A program made the translations under genes and the position numbers. A stretch of DNA of 64,000 bases from Archegozetes longisetosus (lineage: Eukaryota; Arthropoda; Arachnida; Sarcoptiformes; Trhypochthoniidae), in NCBI GenBank assembly GCA_018873245.2, contig JAEMBT020000001.1, positions 20,610,141-20,674,140 on the forward strand, given 5' to 3'. The notes beneath the pieces were generated by a model. The model worked only from the letters and a program-made list of their open reading frames with translations, did no database searches and was not told the origin of the DNA. Numbering within the stretch: the first letter of the stretch is position 1; each line of letters begins with the position of its first letter. Positions 12,101-24,600 of the stretch are shown here, in pieces.

Positions 12101-14102
12101 TAAAGATGACATCATTACATTATATTTAATTGACTAGTTTGACTACCTTCAAAACCTTTTCATTATTATTTCTGGAATTAGGTGATGTGAGAGTGAATGA
12201 ACAAACAGGTCTTACAATGATTCATAATTTACTTCTTCGAGAACACAACAGAATAGCTAATATTCTTCAGAAATTGAATCCAAAGTGGAACGACGAAACT
12301 GTATATCAAGAATCGAGACGTATTGTCGCCGCTGAAATACAACACATCACTTATAACGAATGGAGTCCTTTAATATTAGGTGACATTCATTTCTAAATTG
12401 TTTATTCATTTACTAATTCGCTGTTTTTCACATATCATTCAAAGGGAGAACTGTTATGAAAGAATTTGATATATTACCGAAAACTTATGGATTTTCTAAC
12501 GATTACAATCCAACAATAAATCCCAACATTATTAACGCATTCGCAACCGCTGCCTATCGTTTCCATACACTGATTCAGGTAAATTTCATCTCGAGAACCA
12601 ACACTGAATATTCCGAAAACCGTTAATCCAATGAATACATTAAAAGTGAATATTTTCTAATTAGGGTATATTTGAATTGAGGAACAATAAGGGACAAATC
12701 ACACAAAGATTACAATTACGAAATTTGTTCAATAATCCGACTTCGATTTATAGAGTCGGAGCTTTTGACGAATATCTAAATGGATTCACAGCCGAACCGA
12801 CTCAAACGTTTGACAAATTTTTTACAGAAGAAGTATTACAATGAATATAAAAATGTTAAAAATGTTTGTAATTATATTATTTGTTTGAAAAGTTAACGAA
12901 TCACTTGTTTGAAGAACACGACACAGGATTTGGTATGGATTTAATTTCATTGAATTTACAGAGAGCTCGAGAACACGGAATTCCTGGTTATAACGAATTC
13001 CGTAAAGTTTGTGGACTCAATCCAATCAATTCTTTCAAAGAATTGGATCAAGTTATGCAAAAAGGATCTGCACAAACATTCTCAAAGCTTTATAAGTAAT
13101 TAAATTTTCAATTTGAATACTTTATATTCGATCCTCCGACAATATTTGAATTTCTGTTGCTATTGTTTGATTTTGTCTTTACGATTAAATCTTGGGATGA
13201 AAACAAGTTTTTGCTTTAAACAATGAATCAATTGAATATTTGGATTATAGATGAGATTTTGTTAATTTAATAATCACTTTGATTAGTTAAAACTGTGGAG
13301 CACTATATGATTCAAATGTTGAAAGGCAACAGCTATTGTTCACGATAAATGCTTCTCAGAATCAAAAATATTCTCAATTTGATAATATTTTTAAAAAATT
13401 GTTCTCCCAGGTCTGTTGACGATATTGATTTATTTGTTGCGGGAAATCACGAAAAAGCATTGCCCGATGCAGTGGTCGGCCCAACTTTTGCTTGCATTTT
13501 GGCTGAACAGTCGCGTCGCTCTAAATTAGGCGACAGGTTCTGGTATGAAAACGGAGATTTACCTCATTCTTTCAGCGAAGGTATAAATTGATGAAATTCT
13601 TTAGTTTTTTTTATTAATTTGATTTAAGTAGTTTCAATATTTATTACCAAACTTATTTCAATTGTTTAAACGCTTTGCTCCAGTTTGATTAACTTTTATT
13701 GTGGTTATGTCGTCAATGTGGGTAATGTTGATAAATTCTCAGTTTTAACCCTATTTTATCTAGGCAAAGTTTGATTCTAGCCCTATAATATAAGAATAAG
13801 TAGTGGCACGGAATACAACAGTTTGATTTTAAGCTGAATTTTCAATATGTTTATAGAACAGTTGAACGAAATCCGTAAATCAAGTCTGGCCAGACTTATA
13901 TGTGATAACAGCGATAAAATCGATTCAATCCAACCCTTGGCTTTCATTCAGCCAATCGGATGGTTTGTATTGTTTATTATCGAATTATACAGATTAATAT
14001 AATTGATTTATTTGAATAATACTCAGGAATGAAAAGATTTCATGCAAACAAATAGCAAGCGTTGATTTGAGCTTATGGAAAGGAGAACGCATTTGGAAAT
14101 AA
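9127..14102 (+). CDS. Animal haem peroxidase, copy 2, with N-terminal CLIP-like domain
   Basis: Exons: 9127-9190 (ATG, signal peptide of about 21 aa), 9318-9662, 9857-10050, 10150-10290, 10352-10481, 11032-11371, 11425-11638, 11722-11823, 11888-12006, 12182-12379, 12445-12578, 12665-12832, 12893-13095, 13411-13580, 13857-13962, 14027-14102. Exon 3 shows a CLIP-like cysteine pattern ([13 protein letters not shown], then GICCPG). The peroxidase domain runs from exon 6: [20 protein letters not shown], distal His in [28 protein letters not shown], proximal His in [29 protein letters not shown], stop after GERIWK. Two frame problems: one base too few in the A-run at 9990-9994 inside the CLIP-like exon, and the junction 11823/11888 is out of frame by one base. 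So this is a real gene with assembly indels, or a recent pseudogene. Likely role: secreted peroxidase in cuticle, egg shell or immunity. Confidence 0.9.
9857..10050 (+). other. CLIP-like disulfide domain exon
   Basis: Read with one base added to the A-run at 9990-9994, the exon gives six cysteines in CLIP order: [18 protein letters not shown], then adjacent CC in GICCPG. CLIP domains usually precede serine proteases of arthropod clotting and melanisation cascades; here the partner is a haem peroxidase. Without the added base the reading frame loses the CC pair. Confidence 0.6.
12182..13095 (+). repeat. Near-identical duplicate of 1385-2297 (conversion tract)
   Basis: Four exons and three introns match 1385-2297 with about a dozen differences over about 913 bp. 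Introns immediately outside (2298-2629 against 13096-13410; 364-1384 against 12007-12181) do not align by eye, and the flanking exons are clearly more diverged. Confidence 0.8.
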
Positions 14103-14449
14103 TAAGCATAAAAGTTTCAATAACATTACAACACATATTCAATGTCTAAGAGAGCGTCTTATTTTTCTAAAAATATTATTTGCTGCAAATTCGTCTAAAC
14201 TTAGTGCAAATTTCATCCAAATTAATTTGATTGTTACCGGTGTCCAATTGATCAATTTTCCTAAAAGTTAAACTGATCAATAAATATTAGACAAATCAAG
14301 TAATAAACATAAACTGATTTATGAATATTTTATGCTTAAAGTTTGAAAAATAAAAACATATCATTGAGTATGAAATTCATAATAATTTAACGCAAACAAT
14401 TATTTGCAACATTTGGCTTTCGATTTGGTAAGACTTAATTAAAGTGGAC
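14103..14449. other. Tail-to-tail spacer
   Basis: AT-rich spacer between the 3' end of peroxidase copy 2 and the 3' end of the pectate lyase; it contains AATAAA-type signals but no gene. Confidence 0.5.
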
Positions 14450-15264
14450 TTATTGATAAGTAATGTCTGAAGTACTGTAAATACAATGAGTAGAATCGGG
14501 TCCTTTGCCAACAAGTTTCGGTTCTCCTGCAATAAAGTTTGTCAAAATATAAATTTTTGACTGGAAAATATATTTAATCAATCGTCGAATCAATGCTAAC
14601 CTGAAGTGACGCCATGAAATTGTTCGCAAATATCAATTTTATGACTTTTATCACCAACAATAGTGATATGCGAGAACTTAGCGGTATCGCCAAGATTTGG
14701 ATTAATACCCACAAGAGTTTTGCCAGGTGCGTGCGCTGTAATCCCTTCTAAAACTACGTGTCGGGCGTATTGAGTCTTACAATTGCCACACGAACGATAA
14801 AGTTTACCGAAATCTTCGACTTCAAAGTTTTTGATAATCATAGTTCCGGGACCGTTGTGTTGAAATACTTTATCCGATGCTTTACGAGCGCCGCCACCAA
14901 TAATAGTCATCGTTTGGGAATCTTTAGTACTTTTGAAAGTGGCCGCATCTTCACCGACATCTTCCCACCAAACATTTTCGAGAGTACATGAACCTAAACA
15001 GTGAACTCCATCTGCCGCCGGAGCTCCGATTATCACGTTCTTGAGCGTTGCACCGTCTTCCAAGTCAAAAAGTGGTTTCTGATTTTCTCCTTGTCCACCA
15101 TCTCCTAGTTCTTTACCGGCAACAAATCTTTCAAGTTGTCCATCAAAGCTTTTGCTTACTTTCATGGTCGAAGTTTCAGTCTTTGTGCCTTTAGGTGTAG
15201 GCCACGCGCCATAAACAGTTACAGCACTAGTAATCACGAGTGCAATTGTTGGTAACGACCACAT
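14450..15264 (-). CDS. Pectate lyase, polysaccharide lyase family 3, secreted
   Basis: Cleaves polygalacturonate by beta-elimination, i.e. plant pectin breakdown outside the cell. Exon 1 15264-14601 and exon 2 14526-14450, joined in phase 1 across a 74-bp GT/AG intron, give 246 aa. Residues 1-20 form a signal peptide (MWSLPTIALVITSAVTVYGA). The PL3 beta-helix core follows: ADGVHCLGSCTLENVWWEDV, GEDAATFK, SDKVFQHNGPG, GKLYRSCGNC, and the C-terminal SGEPKLVGKGP and HCIYSTSDI in exon 2. Residues matching the PL3 calcium and catalytic set are present with the right spacing: Asp85, Glu105, Asp106, Lys132, Lys154, Arg157. PL3 enzymes are typical of bacteria and fungi and are known in a few animals such as plant-parasitic nematodes; presence here suggests horizontal transfer followed by intron gain. 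The host neighbours and the intron argue against contamination. Confidence 0.93.
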
Positions 15265-16953
15265 CTTTATGTTCAGTTATAGCTATTCGTTCTTTAATTA
15301 AAGATATTAATTTGTTAATTATTTATGACTAAATTTATGACATCGATTACAATTAGCTTAGAAGATACTTACATCAGTTTTGTAAGAAAATTCAAAAAGC
15401 ACTATACAGTAAAGTGTCTCTACGCAAAGTTTATAACCAACTATGTTGGTGACCATTACTTTGATCGCATTATATATCGAACTAATACAAATCCAGGATA
15501 TCCAAAATAATCAATTTGATCGAAAATTAGTTTGAATAAACAATAAAACCTTGGATATTGCGTCAATTAATTGCACAAACTATAAATAGAAATATTGACT
15601 ATCGTGAGAAACAAACATATTTTAATGAAGAAGTATCAGTATTGATTTTAAACGCTGATTAATAACAATAAGCACTTGGATGTACTTTGCAGTACGTCAT
15701 CAAATCAAACAGAAAACGATAGAAAGTTGGAAAAAATTGACATCTTAATTAATGCAAAAGATCGAATGTACTGCATTATGATTTGGGCTAGTTTTTGCCC
15801 ATTCATTTGCATTAGTCTAAATGAAAATTTCAAAACCATTAACGACAAGTTTTAATTACTATTTTAACATTTTTATCAATTCATGCAATGATTTATCACA
15901 ATTAAGCAATGACTGATCGCATTTCGAATAAGAATAAGCTTTGAATTTACGTCAACTTCAAGTTTTAAATATTTAACATGACGTCATATCTTTACAAGGA
16001 TTTGATGAACGAAATAATTACAAACTAAGCTAACAATAGGTATATCACGTGAATAATTGAAGGCAATCAGTTATTTTCTCATAGCTATCTCTCAATTTTG
16101 TAATTCATTGATTAAACTTGGGCTGAGAGGCTTTGTTTGAATCAATCTGGAGTCAGTAAGAGAAAGGCTCAAGCTTATTGGGTGACTAAGTTATCTTCAA
16201 GATTTGTCAACATTGCAAATGCAAAACTAAATCTGGAAACTTGTCAATCGATTATACCTGAGTATAAATATCTATAGGATACTGTTGGCGTGCGTTTGTT
16301 TTGTTACGCAATAAAAGCTGGGCTCACGTTGATCGTACGATCTTAGGTAAGTTCCATCAGATCTAGTATGACCTGTGGGCTGGAACTAAGCTATTCTTAT
16401 CGTCGAAGAGTAGCCACTACCCACTTCGGTAATTAAAAAATCATTAAACTATAACTTGAATATCTTATAGCGAGTGAGTATCAATCTTTTACTATAGTTC
16501 AAATAGTAGGGTAATTTGATTCATCTATTGATGGACTTTCGACTGGTATGATACTATTCCGCTAATCTAGCAATTGGCAAAAAATCAAAAATATAGATAC
16601 ACTCTGTATTAGGTTTCATGTCAAATTTAATTTTATGTACTATTAATAAAATAATTGTGTCGAATTGTGCATTTCCCGCAATTTTTACGCATAGACCTTA
16701 GGGAATGCTAAAAAATGCAGTCAACAAAAACTTAATGTTTTATAATATGACATTTGTTATTAAACTTTTTAAGAACTGAACCTTAGTAATGCATTCATTG
16801 CTGTCGAGTTTATGTTGAAATACAAGTTTTAAAATATGATATTGTGATCCCTATTTTTTAGCGCAAAATTTGACACAATCATTTTGATCAACAGTACACA
16901 TTCTTTGAAAAGTCACTTCTATAGAATATAATGACAGATATTATTTGATTTTA

Positions 16954-17868
16954 AGATGCTTGGAGAAAAAATCCGCACAAACCTCAATTATATATAACTT
17001 TCTTATTAGTGAATGAAAACGAAACAAATTTGACATAGAATTAACCTAACGATAGATAAATAATTTAGGTAATTGCTGATGGTGGCCTGTTGTCCATAAC
17101 TACAATTATTCGAGTTCTAATACACGAAAATAGGCTTTGGAAATAGCTTTCTGGCAGTTTCTTCATTTCTCTTTTAATTTTTCGATCAATTATTCAACAA
17201 ATTCAGTTTTAAGAGATGGATGCGCAAAATATGAATCACTGCTATAACCATTTAAACCATCGATTGTGAATAACTTTCGTCATCTACTATTATGTGCTTT
17301 TAGTGATGACTTAAATGCGTGCATTCTCAACTTATTTAAACACTTTTTTGCTTTAGTGTTCGATTTTTTTATTTTTTAGAGCAGTTCTCGTTCGAACTTT
17401 TTTTGATTCCATGTTTAACTAAATAACTTTTAGCAGTTTTATAGAAAGTATTTAGTTTTTTTCAAACTTTACATAAGTTTTAAAAATTGTTTAGCAGTTT
17501 GTTCAACTTATTCTTTCATTCCTGGGCTTTCAGCAACTGCCAGGCCTTCTTTTGAGCTGTTTTCACTTTCTACTCAATTTATTATATGATACGCAGCTTT
17601 TGGGCTCACTTTCTGTCTTTAAAAAAATTTGACAGCATTTGGCTTTCTTTACCTGTATTTTTTAATAGAAACTTCCAATGGACATTTTACTAAAGCTTTG
17701 AATTAACGTTTGTACATTTACTAATTATATTAATTTATGTAAACTATATTCAATTCTAAAAACTATAATAACTACGGGATTAGTTCATATACTCAGATAT
17801 TTTGGAAAGCAATCTATATGTATACTACATATAGGCTAATTTTGTGCGGATCTTTTCTCCGAGCATCT
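16954..17868. mobile_element. TA-flanked MITE, about 915 bp
   Basis: Ends agatgcttggagaaaaaatc and (reverse complement of the right side) agatgctcggagaaaagatc match over about 30 bp; both sides are followed by TA. No transposase ORF inside. Tc1/mariner-type by end structure. Confidence 0.7.
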
Positions 17869-17969
17869 TATGTACAATTGTGTCAGAATAAATTGTTCAA
17901 GTCAATTACTGATAGACGGTTAAAAATCCTTATTTCATTAAAATCACTGAGTGCGTAATATCAGTGAAA

Positions 17970-18160
17970 TGTAAGTTTTTAAAAGTTCAATCAAAGCCAA
18001 AACTTTCTAACTTTGAGTGGTATAAAGTCAATAATGACTAATATTTAAGAAATGATCAGCAAAAAGCAAGTTTTTGAAGTTCAATCAAAGCCAAAACTTT
18101 ACAACTTTGAATGAAAATAAGTTTATTATGACTAATATATACGAGATGACTAGCAAAAAA
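17970..18160. repeat. Two tandem copies of a 96-bp unit
   Basis: Unit 1 (17970-18065) and unit 2 (18066-18160) share agttcaatcaaagccaaaac, a gactaatat stretch and the agcaaaaa end in the same order. Confidence 0.7.
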
Positions 18161-19404
18161 GCATTTAATCACTTCATAATGTGTGATCATCTTTTGCAAT
18201 CAAATAGAAGTTAATCATTGATAGGGGACAAGTTTTATTGGCTTAAGTTAGTTTACTTTTTTAAAGTTAAAATTGAATTCCTAAAATGTCAACTTTTTTT
18301 ATTGAAACAATTTATTCTAACATAACTGTACATTCATTTTTATGCACGATTCTTTCTTATGTACGGTTTGTCAAAACCAATGCCAGGCATGTTTCAAAAC
18401 TAAGCCTAAGTCTTTCAGGATTCTCAACTCCTTAACGCGAATTAATCCGAATGAATTTCCTTCGGGCGACCTATGGGTTGTTAAAAATTTTTCAAGAGGC
18501 TTGATCTGCCTCTTTCGAACTTATTCATCAATAACGTTAATTTATAAAGGGTTAACTGATGAACATTTCTGTTTTGATGACTGGTATCGAAACAGCTCGA
18601 AAAATGATCGAACAAGTCTATTTCGGTTTAGCCCAAAATATGCCAGCTTCGAGGCTACAGTCCATCAGACTTGAAATCATCATTTTTTATTTAGTCATAA
18701 TTTTGCGATTAAGAACTCATTTAACATAATATTGGTATCAAACGAAATATCTTGAAAAGTTGTTTCTGCTAAAGTAACCGGACCTAAGATTCAAAGTCAA
18801 ATTCCGTCTCAATGACGAAAATATATGAAACTACTTGAAGCTAGACATCTGTGTTAAATTTCAAATAATAGCTTCTGTAAAAAATTAGCTTTATGTAGAA
18901 TTCACTTTTATGCACAATTTTTTTCTCACCGACATCTACATAAAACCGAATACAGAGTGTAACAATCTTTTGACGTCATTTAAATGTCATTTTGAGCTTA
19001 ATCAATATATCAAATCCGCCCGCTTACTTCATTTTTCTCATTTTATCACGAGTTCATCAAATGAATTGAATCACAATAAAAAACTTGATGTCAAGTTGAA
19101 TATAATTGCACTATAATATTGAACTTTATTTAAGTATCATTTGTTTCTTAAGTTCTTAGGTAATTGTCAAACTTTAGTGTGAGGTTTGGAAATTCTCGAA
19201 AATTTTGTGATATTTAATGGGAAAAAATGCAGTCATTTTACCATGTAATGAATACAACTAAAAAATATTTTGGGTTCAATAAAAAAATTTAAACAAATAC
19301 AACTTAAATATAACTTTTAGAGTTGTGAATAACTATCTTATATAAGTCTATTCACAAACTTTTAGGTTTCATTGGTCTTCATTGAGTCAATTTTAATTTA
19401 ATAG

Positions 19405-21691
19405 CTATAAATTGCTATTCATTTTACCACTTATATTTGCAAAAAGATTAAACGGTTCTTGAAATAGACGCGTCGGAAGTGGTGTACAATGAGTCGAATC
19501 AAAATCTTTCATGTGCTTTTGTGCCTAACAATATAAATACAACTATTATGTATTGGTCAATAAATTTTAGACTAATCAACAAAGGCTAAACAAGACTCAC
19601 TAAATAAAGAATTAATCTAATTCTGCTTTCAGGTGACATATCGTCATCTTCTCCAATATGTAGTGGATAGTGAGCACCATTTGCTTCGATATATGACACC
19701 AATTGAGCTAAACATAGCTCATCGCTTATATTATATCGATTTAGAAGTAAAGCTTAAAAATCGTTTAAAAAATATGTTGATTTTGTTTGTTTTTAAAGTC
19801 GAGAAAAATTTTGAAAAAATTAGAAATATAGTTACATCGATTGTTAATATCACTCGTAACCCATTCTAACAAAACTGATTTAACGTTTTCGTCAGCCATT
19901 AATTTTGGGAAACGACTTTGAAGTAGTTTTATGAGTAAATCATTTCCACGATTTGTTCGAATCGACTGCAGTTCATTCGTTATGATGATTTCGTCTCGAA
20001 GTCTACGTATGAGGAGAACAGGTCCACCATAAAGGTTGAGATGCGCCGAGTTGTTTAGGTTGAAAAAACCACGAATCGTATTTCGCACCAATGGTTCTAT
20101 AATTAATTTGAGTACTATTAGTAAGTATAGGCTTTAAAACAATTAAATCTAATTGATTGTTGCAGTAGATTAAGACTAAACAGTTACTCCAACTCTGGGG
20201 CATTTTTGCCTCAGCCAATGGCAAGACGTCATCGAAAGATGCATCTAAAATAAGTCCTTTAATGTCTGGATATTGCATCGCAGCCCAAGTGGCCGGAAAG
20301 CCACCGATAGACCAGGCAAACAATAATATTTCATCCAATTTGAAACCTAATCTCTCAACTGCAAAGTGAATAACAACATCGATCGCGTTGATATCGTTCT
20401 GAGGGAATGGGAGACCAGTGCTTCCCGCGAATCCAGGATGATTCCAACCCAATACAGAGTATCCTGCTTCTAGAGGTGTAGTCATTGTTCCAATTTCATA
20501 GAAACCAGCGTTTCCTTCACTACATATCACTAATGTTCGACCTTTTGATCAAATTTTATTCTTAAAATTGGTTTCAAATCGGTATCATGTTATCATTTAT
20601 TATTATGAAAAACTAGTAGAATATTATTTCTAGAGTTTAAATATATATCTGACTAAAACATTATATTTGGTTTAGCGGAAAAGTCAATTTAAACTAAACA
20701 AGACTTTGATTACTTGAAAATTAAGCCATTAATACTAAGTTAAAGGCTCATTGAATCAAATAAAGAAAGTCTCATACCTTTGACTGAATTATTTTTTCTC
20801 TTATCAACAAATAAGCAATCGATATGATTGCCATCGCGTGCTAACAATTTATATCTTTCTCCATTCTGCTCTTCAACCAATTTAGTTCTGCCATCGATTA
20901 GGACATTTTGCAAAGCTTTTTGTAGGATCCAAACAGATCCTGGATATAGCATTCGTCGGCCAATTGTGTGAACCACACAATAGCTCAATAGATCGCACGG
21001 TAGCTTTAGAACATTATCGAAGATCGTAGTTCTTCGCGAATGTTTGCTAAGTGTCAAAAGTGTTGGCGGTTTTGTTGGATCTGATAATTTGGAGTCATAC
21101 CACCGAAAATCAATCGGCCACTGATCGAACTCAAACTCGAATCGAGAGAGTGTCAAACGAGACGATGTATTGTTTTGTTTAGCTTCTTTTAATACTTTTA
21201 GAAAACCTTTGTAATCACTATTAGTTGAGCGACCAATTCCTTAAATACATTAGTTGAATACATGATTGAAAATCATTTGTAGTAACATAACTTTTCTCAG
21301 TATTACCTCTAATAATAAAAGCACCAAAAAATACAATAGTGAGAGTGGCTGCAATTCTCGTCAATGTATAGTTCAAAAGCAGATAATTGTTATCTAACGA
21401 AAAGTAACCCCTTTTGTAGAGATACGTAATAACTATTGGACTCGAATAGACAGCAACCGAACGCAAGATTGATACCATTTTTATTACATTATCTGAATAT
21501 ATTTCAGCACTATTTGCAACATATTGTCGACCCTTTCGGTACATCAAATAAAACAATTAAATGCAATTATTTCATAACATTTAAGGATCAATGAATCCAA
21601 GTTTGTTCATAATTACCGGAGAATCGCGGAATTTGAAGATGCGATAGAGTCGCGGTCCACATAAATACTCCCAAAAATCACTTAATGCCAT
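19405..21691 (-). CDS. ABHD16A: ABHD16A-type phospholipid (phosphatidylserine) hydrolase
   Basis: Seven exons: 21691-21617, 21532-21307, 21239-20778, 20541-20188, 20096-19836, 19752-19601, 19524-19405, all phases consistent, 549 aa (human 558). ABHD16A makes lysophosphatidylserine at endoplasmic reticulum membranes. The N-terminus CGPRLYRIFKFRDSP, a hydrophobic pair of segments in exon 2 (about residues 50-98), TIGRRMLYPGSVW, SEGNAGFYEIG, YSVLGWNHPGFAGSTGLPFP, the nucleophile elbow FAWSIGGF (Ser332), VLLIRRLRDEII (Asp407) and the end DFDSTHCTPLP all follow the vertebrate protein. The position matching the human catalytic His is Asn484 (EANGAHYP), with His487 three residues on. Start: the only ATG before the conserved N-terminal block. 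Confidence 0.95.
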
Positions 21692-24600
21692 TAATTGGTA
21701 TATTATCAGAAAAATAAATAACTATTGAATTATTATATAATTTTTCCTAAATCAATTTATTACTTAGTCATTTAGTTAGTCATTTACTAATAGACTCGAA
21801 CATCAAAATAAACAAATTATTTGTTGTGAAAGTTCACGTTCAAATAAATCAATTGAATAATTGGTTTAGTACTTTTTACCTCGTACTTGTGGTAGGTTAG
21901 CATTTTAAAACGTGTTCAATTGTTTCTAATTCTAACACTTTATACTGACTTAAGGTTTACTCTCTATTTGATTGCAGACTAACTACAACTGTGAATCTGT
22001 ACTTTTTCACACTGAAACATCGCTTGTTAAGCCTTATGACTGTATATAAGAACAAAAGCGGTCAACAATACGAATACTCTGTTAAAAGTAATAAAAATTT
22101 TAGTAAAGAGCTGTCATCTGTTGGCCTAATCGTGAAGTTTACTGAAATGTTTAACAATTTTATTGTTAACGTTTTGCAAACACCAAGCCTAGGATTGAGT
22201 AACAAAAATACAATTGATTTAATTCATACTTTTTTACATCCATTAGTGTTATGTGATTTTTGTATGGCTTTCAAGTAATTAAACATTTGATGTGAAAATT
22301 GGCTTTTGTTTAGTTCTTAAGTGAATTTGTAATTGCTTTTATACTAGTGTTGACCAATCAATCGGTTTATTATTAAATTTTGACAACTTTCACAATACAA
22401 ATTGAATCCAATTTTAGACATCGATTGACGTGTAATTGTTTTATTATATTTTCTAATAATTTGTATTAATTTGAAATATAATTAAGAAAAGATGACATTT
22501 TCAACATGTTATTCTTGTTTAATAATTCAGTTTCTATGAGTTGGATTTAATATTTGTTTGTAACTTATTTATTAGTCAAATGCAATTCAATTTTTTTATC
22601 AATTGGCTCAAGTATTAAACATAATTGTTATACTATTATTAGATATGAATTGTTTTGTGACCAAAGCTGAGTGAACACTCGAAGAGACTTACATGTTTTA
22701 AAGCTGAGGATCAATTGATTGATATGAACACCAACCAAAAGTATGAATACGTTTAAATATTAACTATTTATATAAACGTTATTTCAATACTTGTTGTCCA
22801 TAGTTTAACTTGATTTTAATCATTTTATGCTGTTTTGTATTTTCTAATGTGAATAGTGATCAAATCATTTTAATAAGCTATTGCATTAAATCGTAAAGAC
22901 AATTATCAAATTAATCAATGCATAACAAAAACAAATAGGTTTTATTGAAAGTATTGTTTAAGCGATTAAGTTGCATTCAATCTATTAGAACATTGATTTA
23001 TAGCAGAATTTGTAAACTTGATTTCAAATTTGTTCAACAATTGAATCTGATTTAGATTTGAATAGATTGTAGACAAGTAGAATTGATAGTAACTCACTCA
23101 TTACTAGCATTTATTGAATAATTTGCACAATAAATATTTGCATTGATTATAGTTTAAGATTTTTGAAATATTTCGCAAAGTAACTAATCGATAATTGGTT
23201 AAAGGTTTTTTTTATAAAAGTAAGATTCAAGTATTACTAAAGCTGTATATCATTTGCAAAAAATGATTATATTGTTCAATAAAGTAGTGGTTATACAGCC
23301 ATAGGAAAGAGTAGTATTTCGTTAACTGCAAACTTCTTTTAACAATTATTATTCACCGATAATATGACTTGAGGTGATTTGGGTGTATCTGATCTGAAGG
23401 TCGTTCAAACATGATTTTTATGAAGAATAAAAGCAAAAAATAATAATGTAATTCGTTTAAGTACTCTATCATTATTAAAATGATATTTAATGGTTCGATT
23501 TGATTGGTTGGCAACCAGTTGGTGCCGAGCAGTCTTTACCCGACGCAATACCACACCACCAAAAATGAGGACATTTACCTCTTGTATAAATTCCTCTGAA
23601 TTTATAATGAGATGAAAGGCAATACATGATCCAAAAGGGATGACTTTCACGTGTGCTTATCATCATATTTAGTATTCCCTCTCCATATCTTTAAAAGTCT
23701 ATCCTTTGGCCATTTAATACTGCGTTCAGTACTGCTATTCGTTCATTTTTATACTTTTAATGCCCATATTCTAATTATAATCTATAGAATATTTTACAAT
23801 AATTCTTAAGTGTTAGATTTGAAAGAGCTGCCAATTATTTTCAAAAATAGTGATTTTATTTTGATTACCAAATTACTCAATAAATGAATTAATGCTTGAG
23901 CAGATACATCTAAAAATCAAAATACTTAAGGTATCTATCCTTTCAAAATAATACAAGTTCTGAAACAACATTGTAAATAAGCCTGATCAAATTGCTTGTT
24001 AAATTGAAATTTGGTCTTAATGCAAGCATTTAATACTTTGCTTATTGTAGAACTGGCTCACTAATTCCTAGAGCTCACTAAAATAGTGAACACTCTTTAC
24101 TAACTGTACATCGAAATATTTCAATCATTAGTCAATTTGATTACATTGTTCGCAAATCAGTTAAGATTAAGATTCAGCTTTTCAGTAAATACCTATCTGA
24201 GAAAGCACGAGAAAACGAGATTCTCAAAGTAATTTCAATATGATTCAATTATATTTAGTTAGTTTAAATACTCAATGTATGAGTTGTAATTCTAACATAT
24301 TTTAGGATAACTGTTATGGAATTGTTTGAAGAGATGAGAAGGACAGTTAGTCATTGCTACCTCTTCAAATCTGAATTGGTTTCAATTATCACTAAAAACG
24401 AATGTGCAGTCGGTCAAATGTTTTCGAACTAAAAATTGAATTGATCACGGCTTTTTATACATATTGCATATTTATGACTCTTGCAATAAGCCCTTAATAC
24501 TCTCTTAGCATGAACTATAACGGAACATGTTATCTATTTACTTATATTGTTTTAGTTTATTCAACACAAATCACTTCTTATGCACTCAATGCAGTATCTC

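Larger units (their letters stand above)
15265..19404. other. Intergenic region upstream of pectate lyase
   Basis: About 4.1 kb with no recognised gene. Holds the MITE at 16954-17868 and a 96-bp tandem duplication at 17970-18160. A GC-richer patch at about 18340-18675 is open for 110 codons but matches nothing I recognise. Confidence 0.5.

Noticed and set aside
18342-18674. 110-codon open frame in a GC-richer patch
   Set aside because: No family resemblance, no splice or start context, and the opposite strand looks equally plausible; probably a decayed repeat.
21991-22278. 95-codon open frame
   Set aside because: No ATG at the stated start, no recognisable domain, and intergenic composition.
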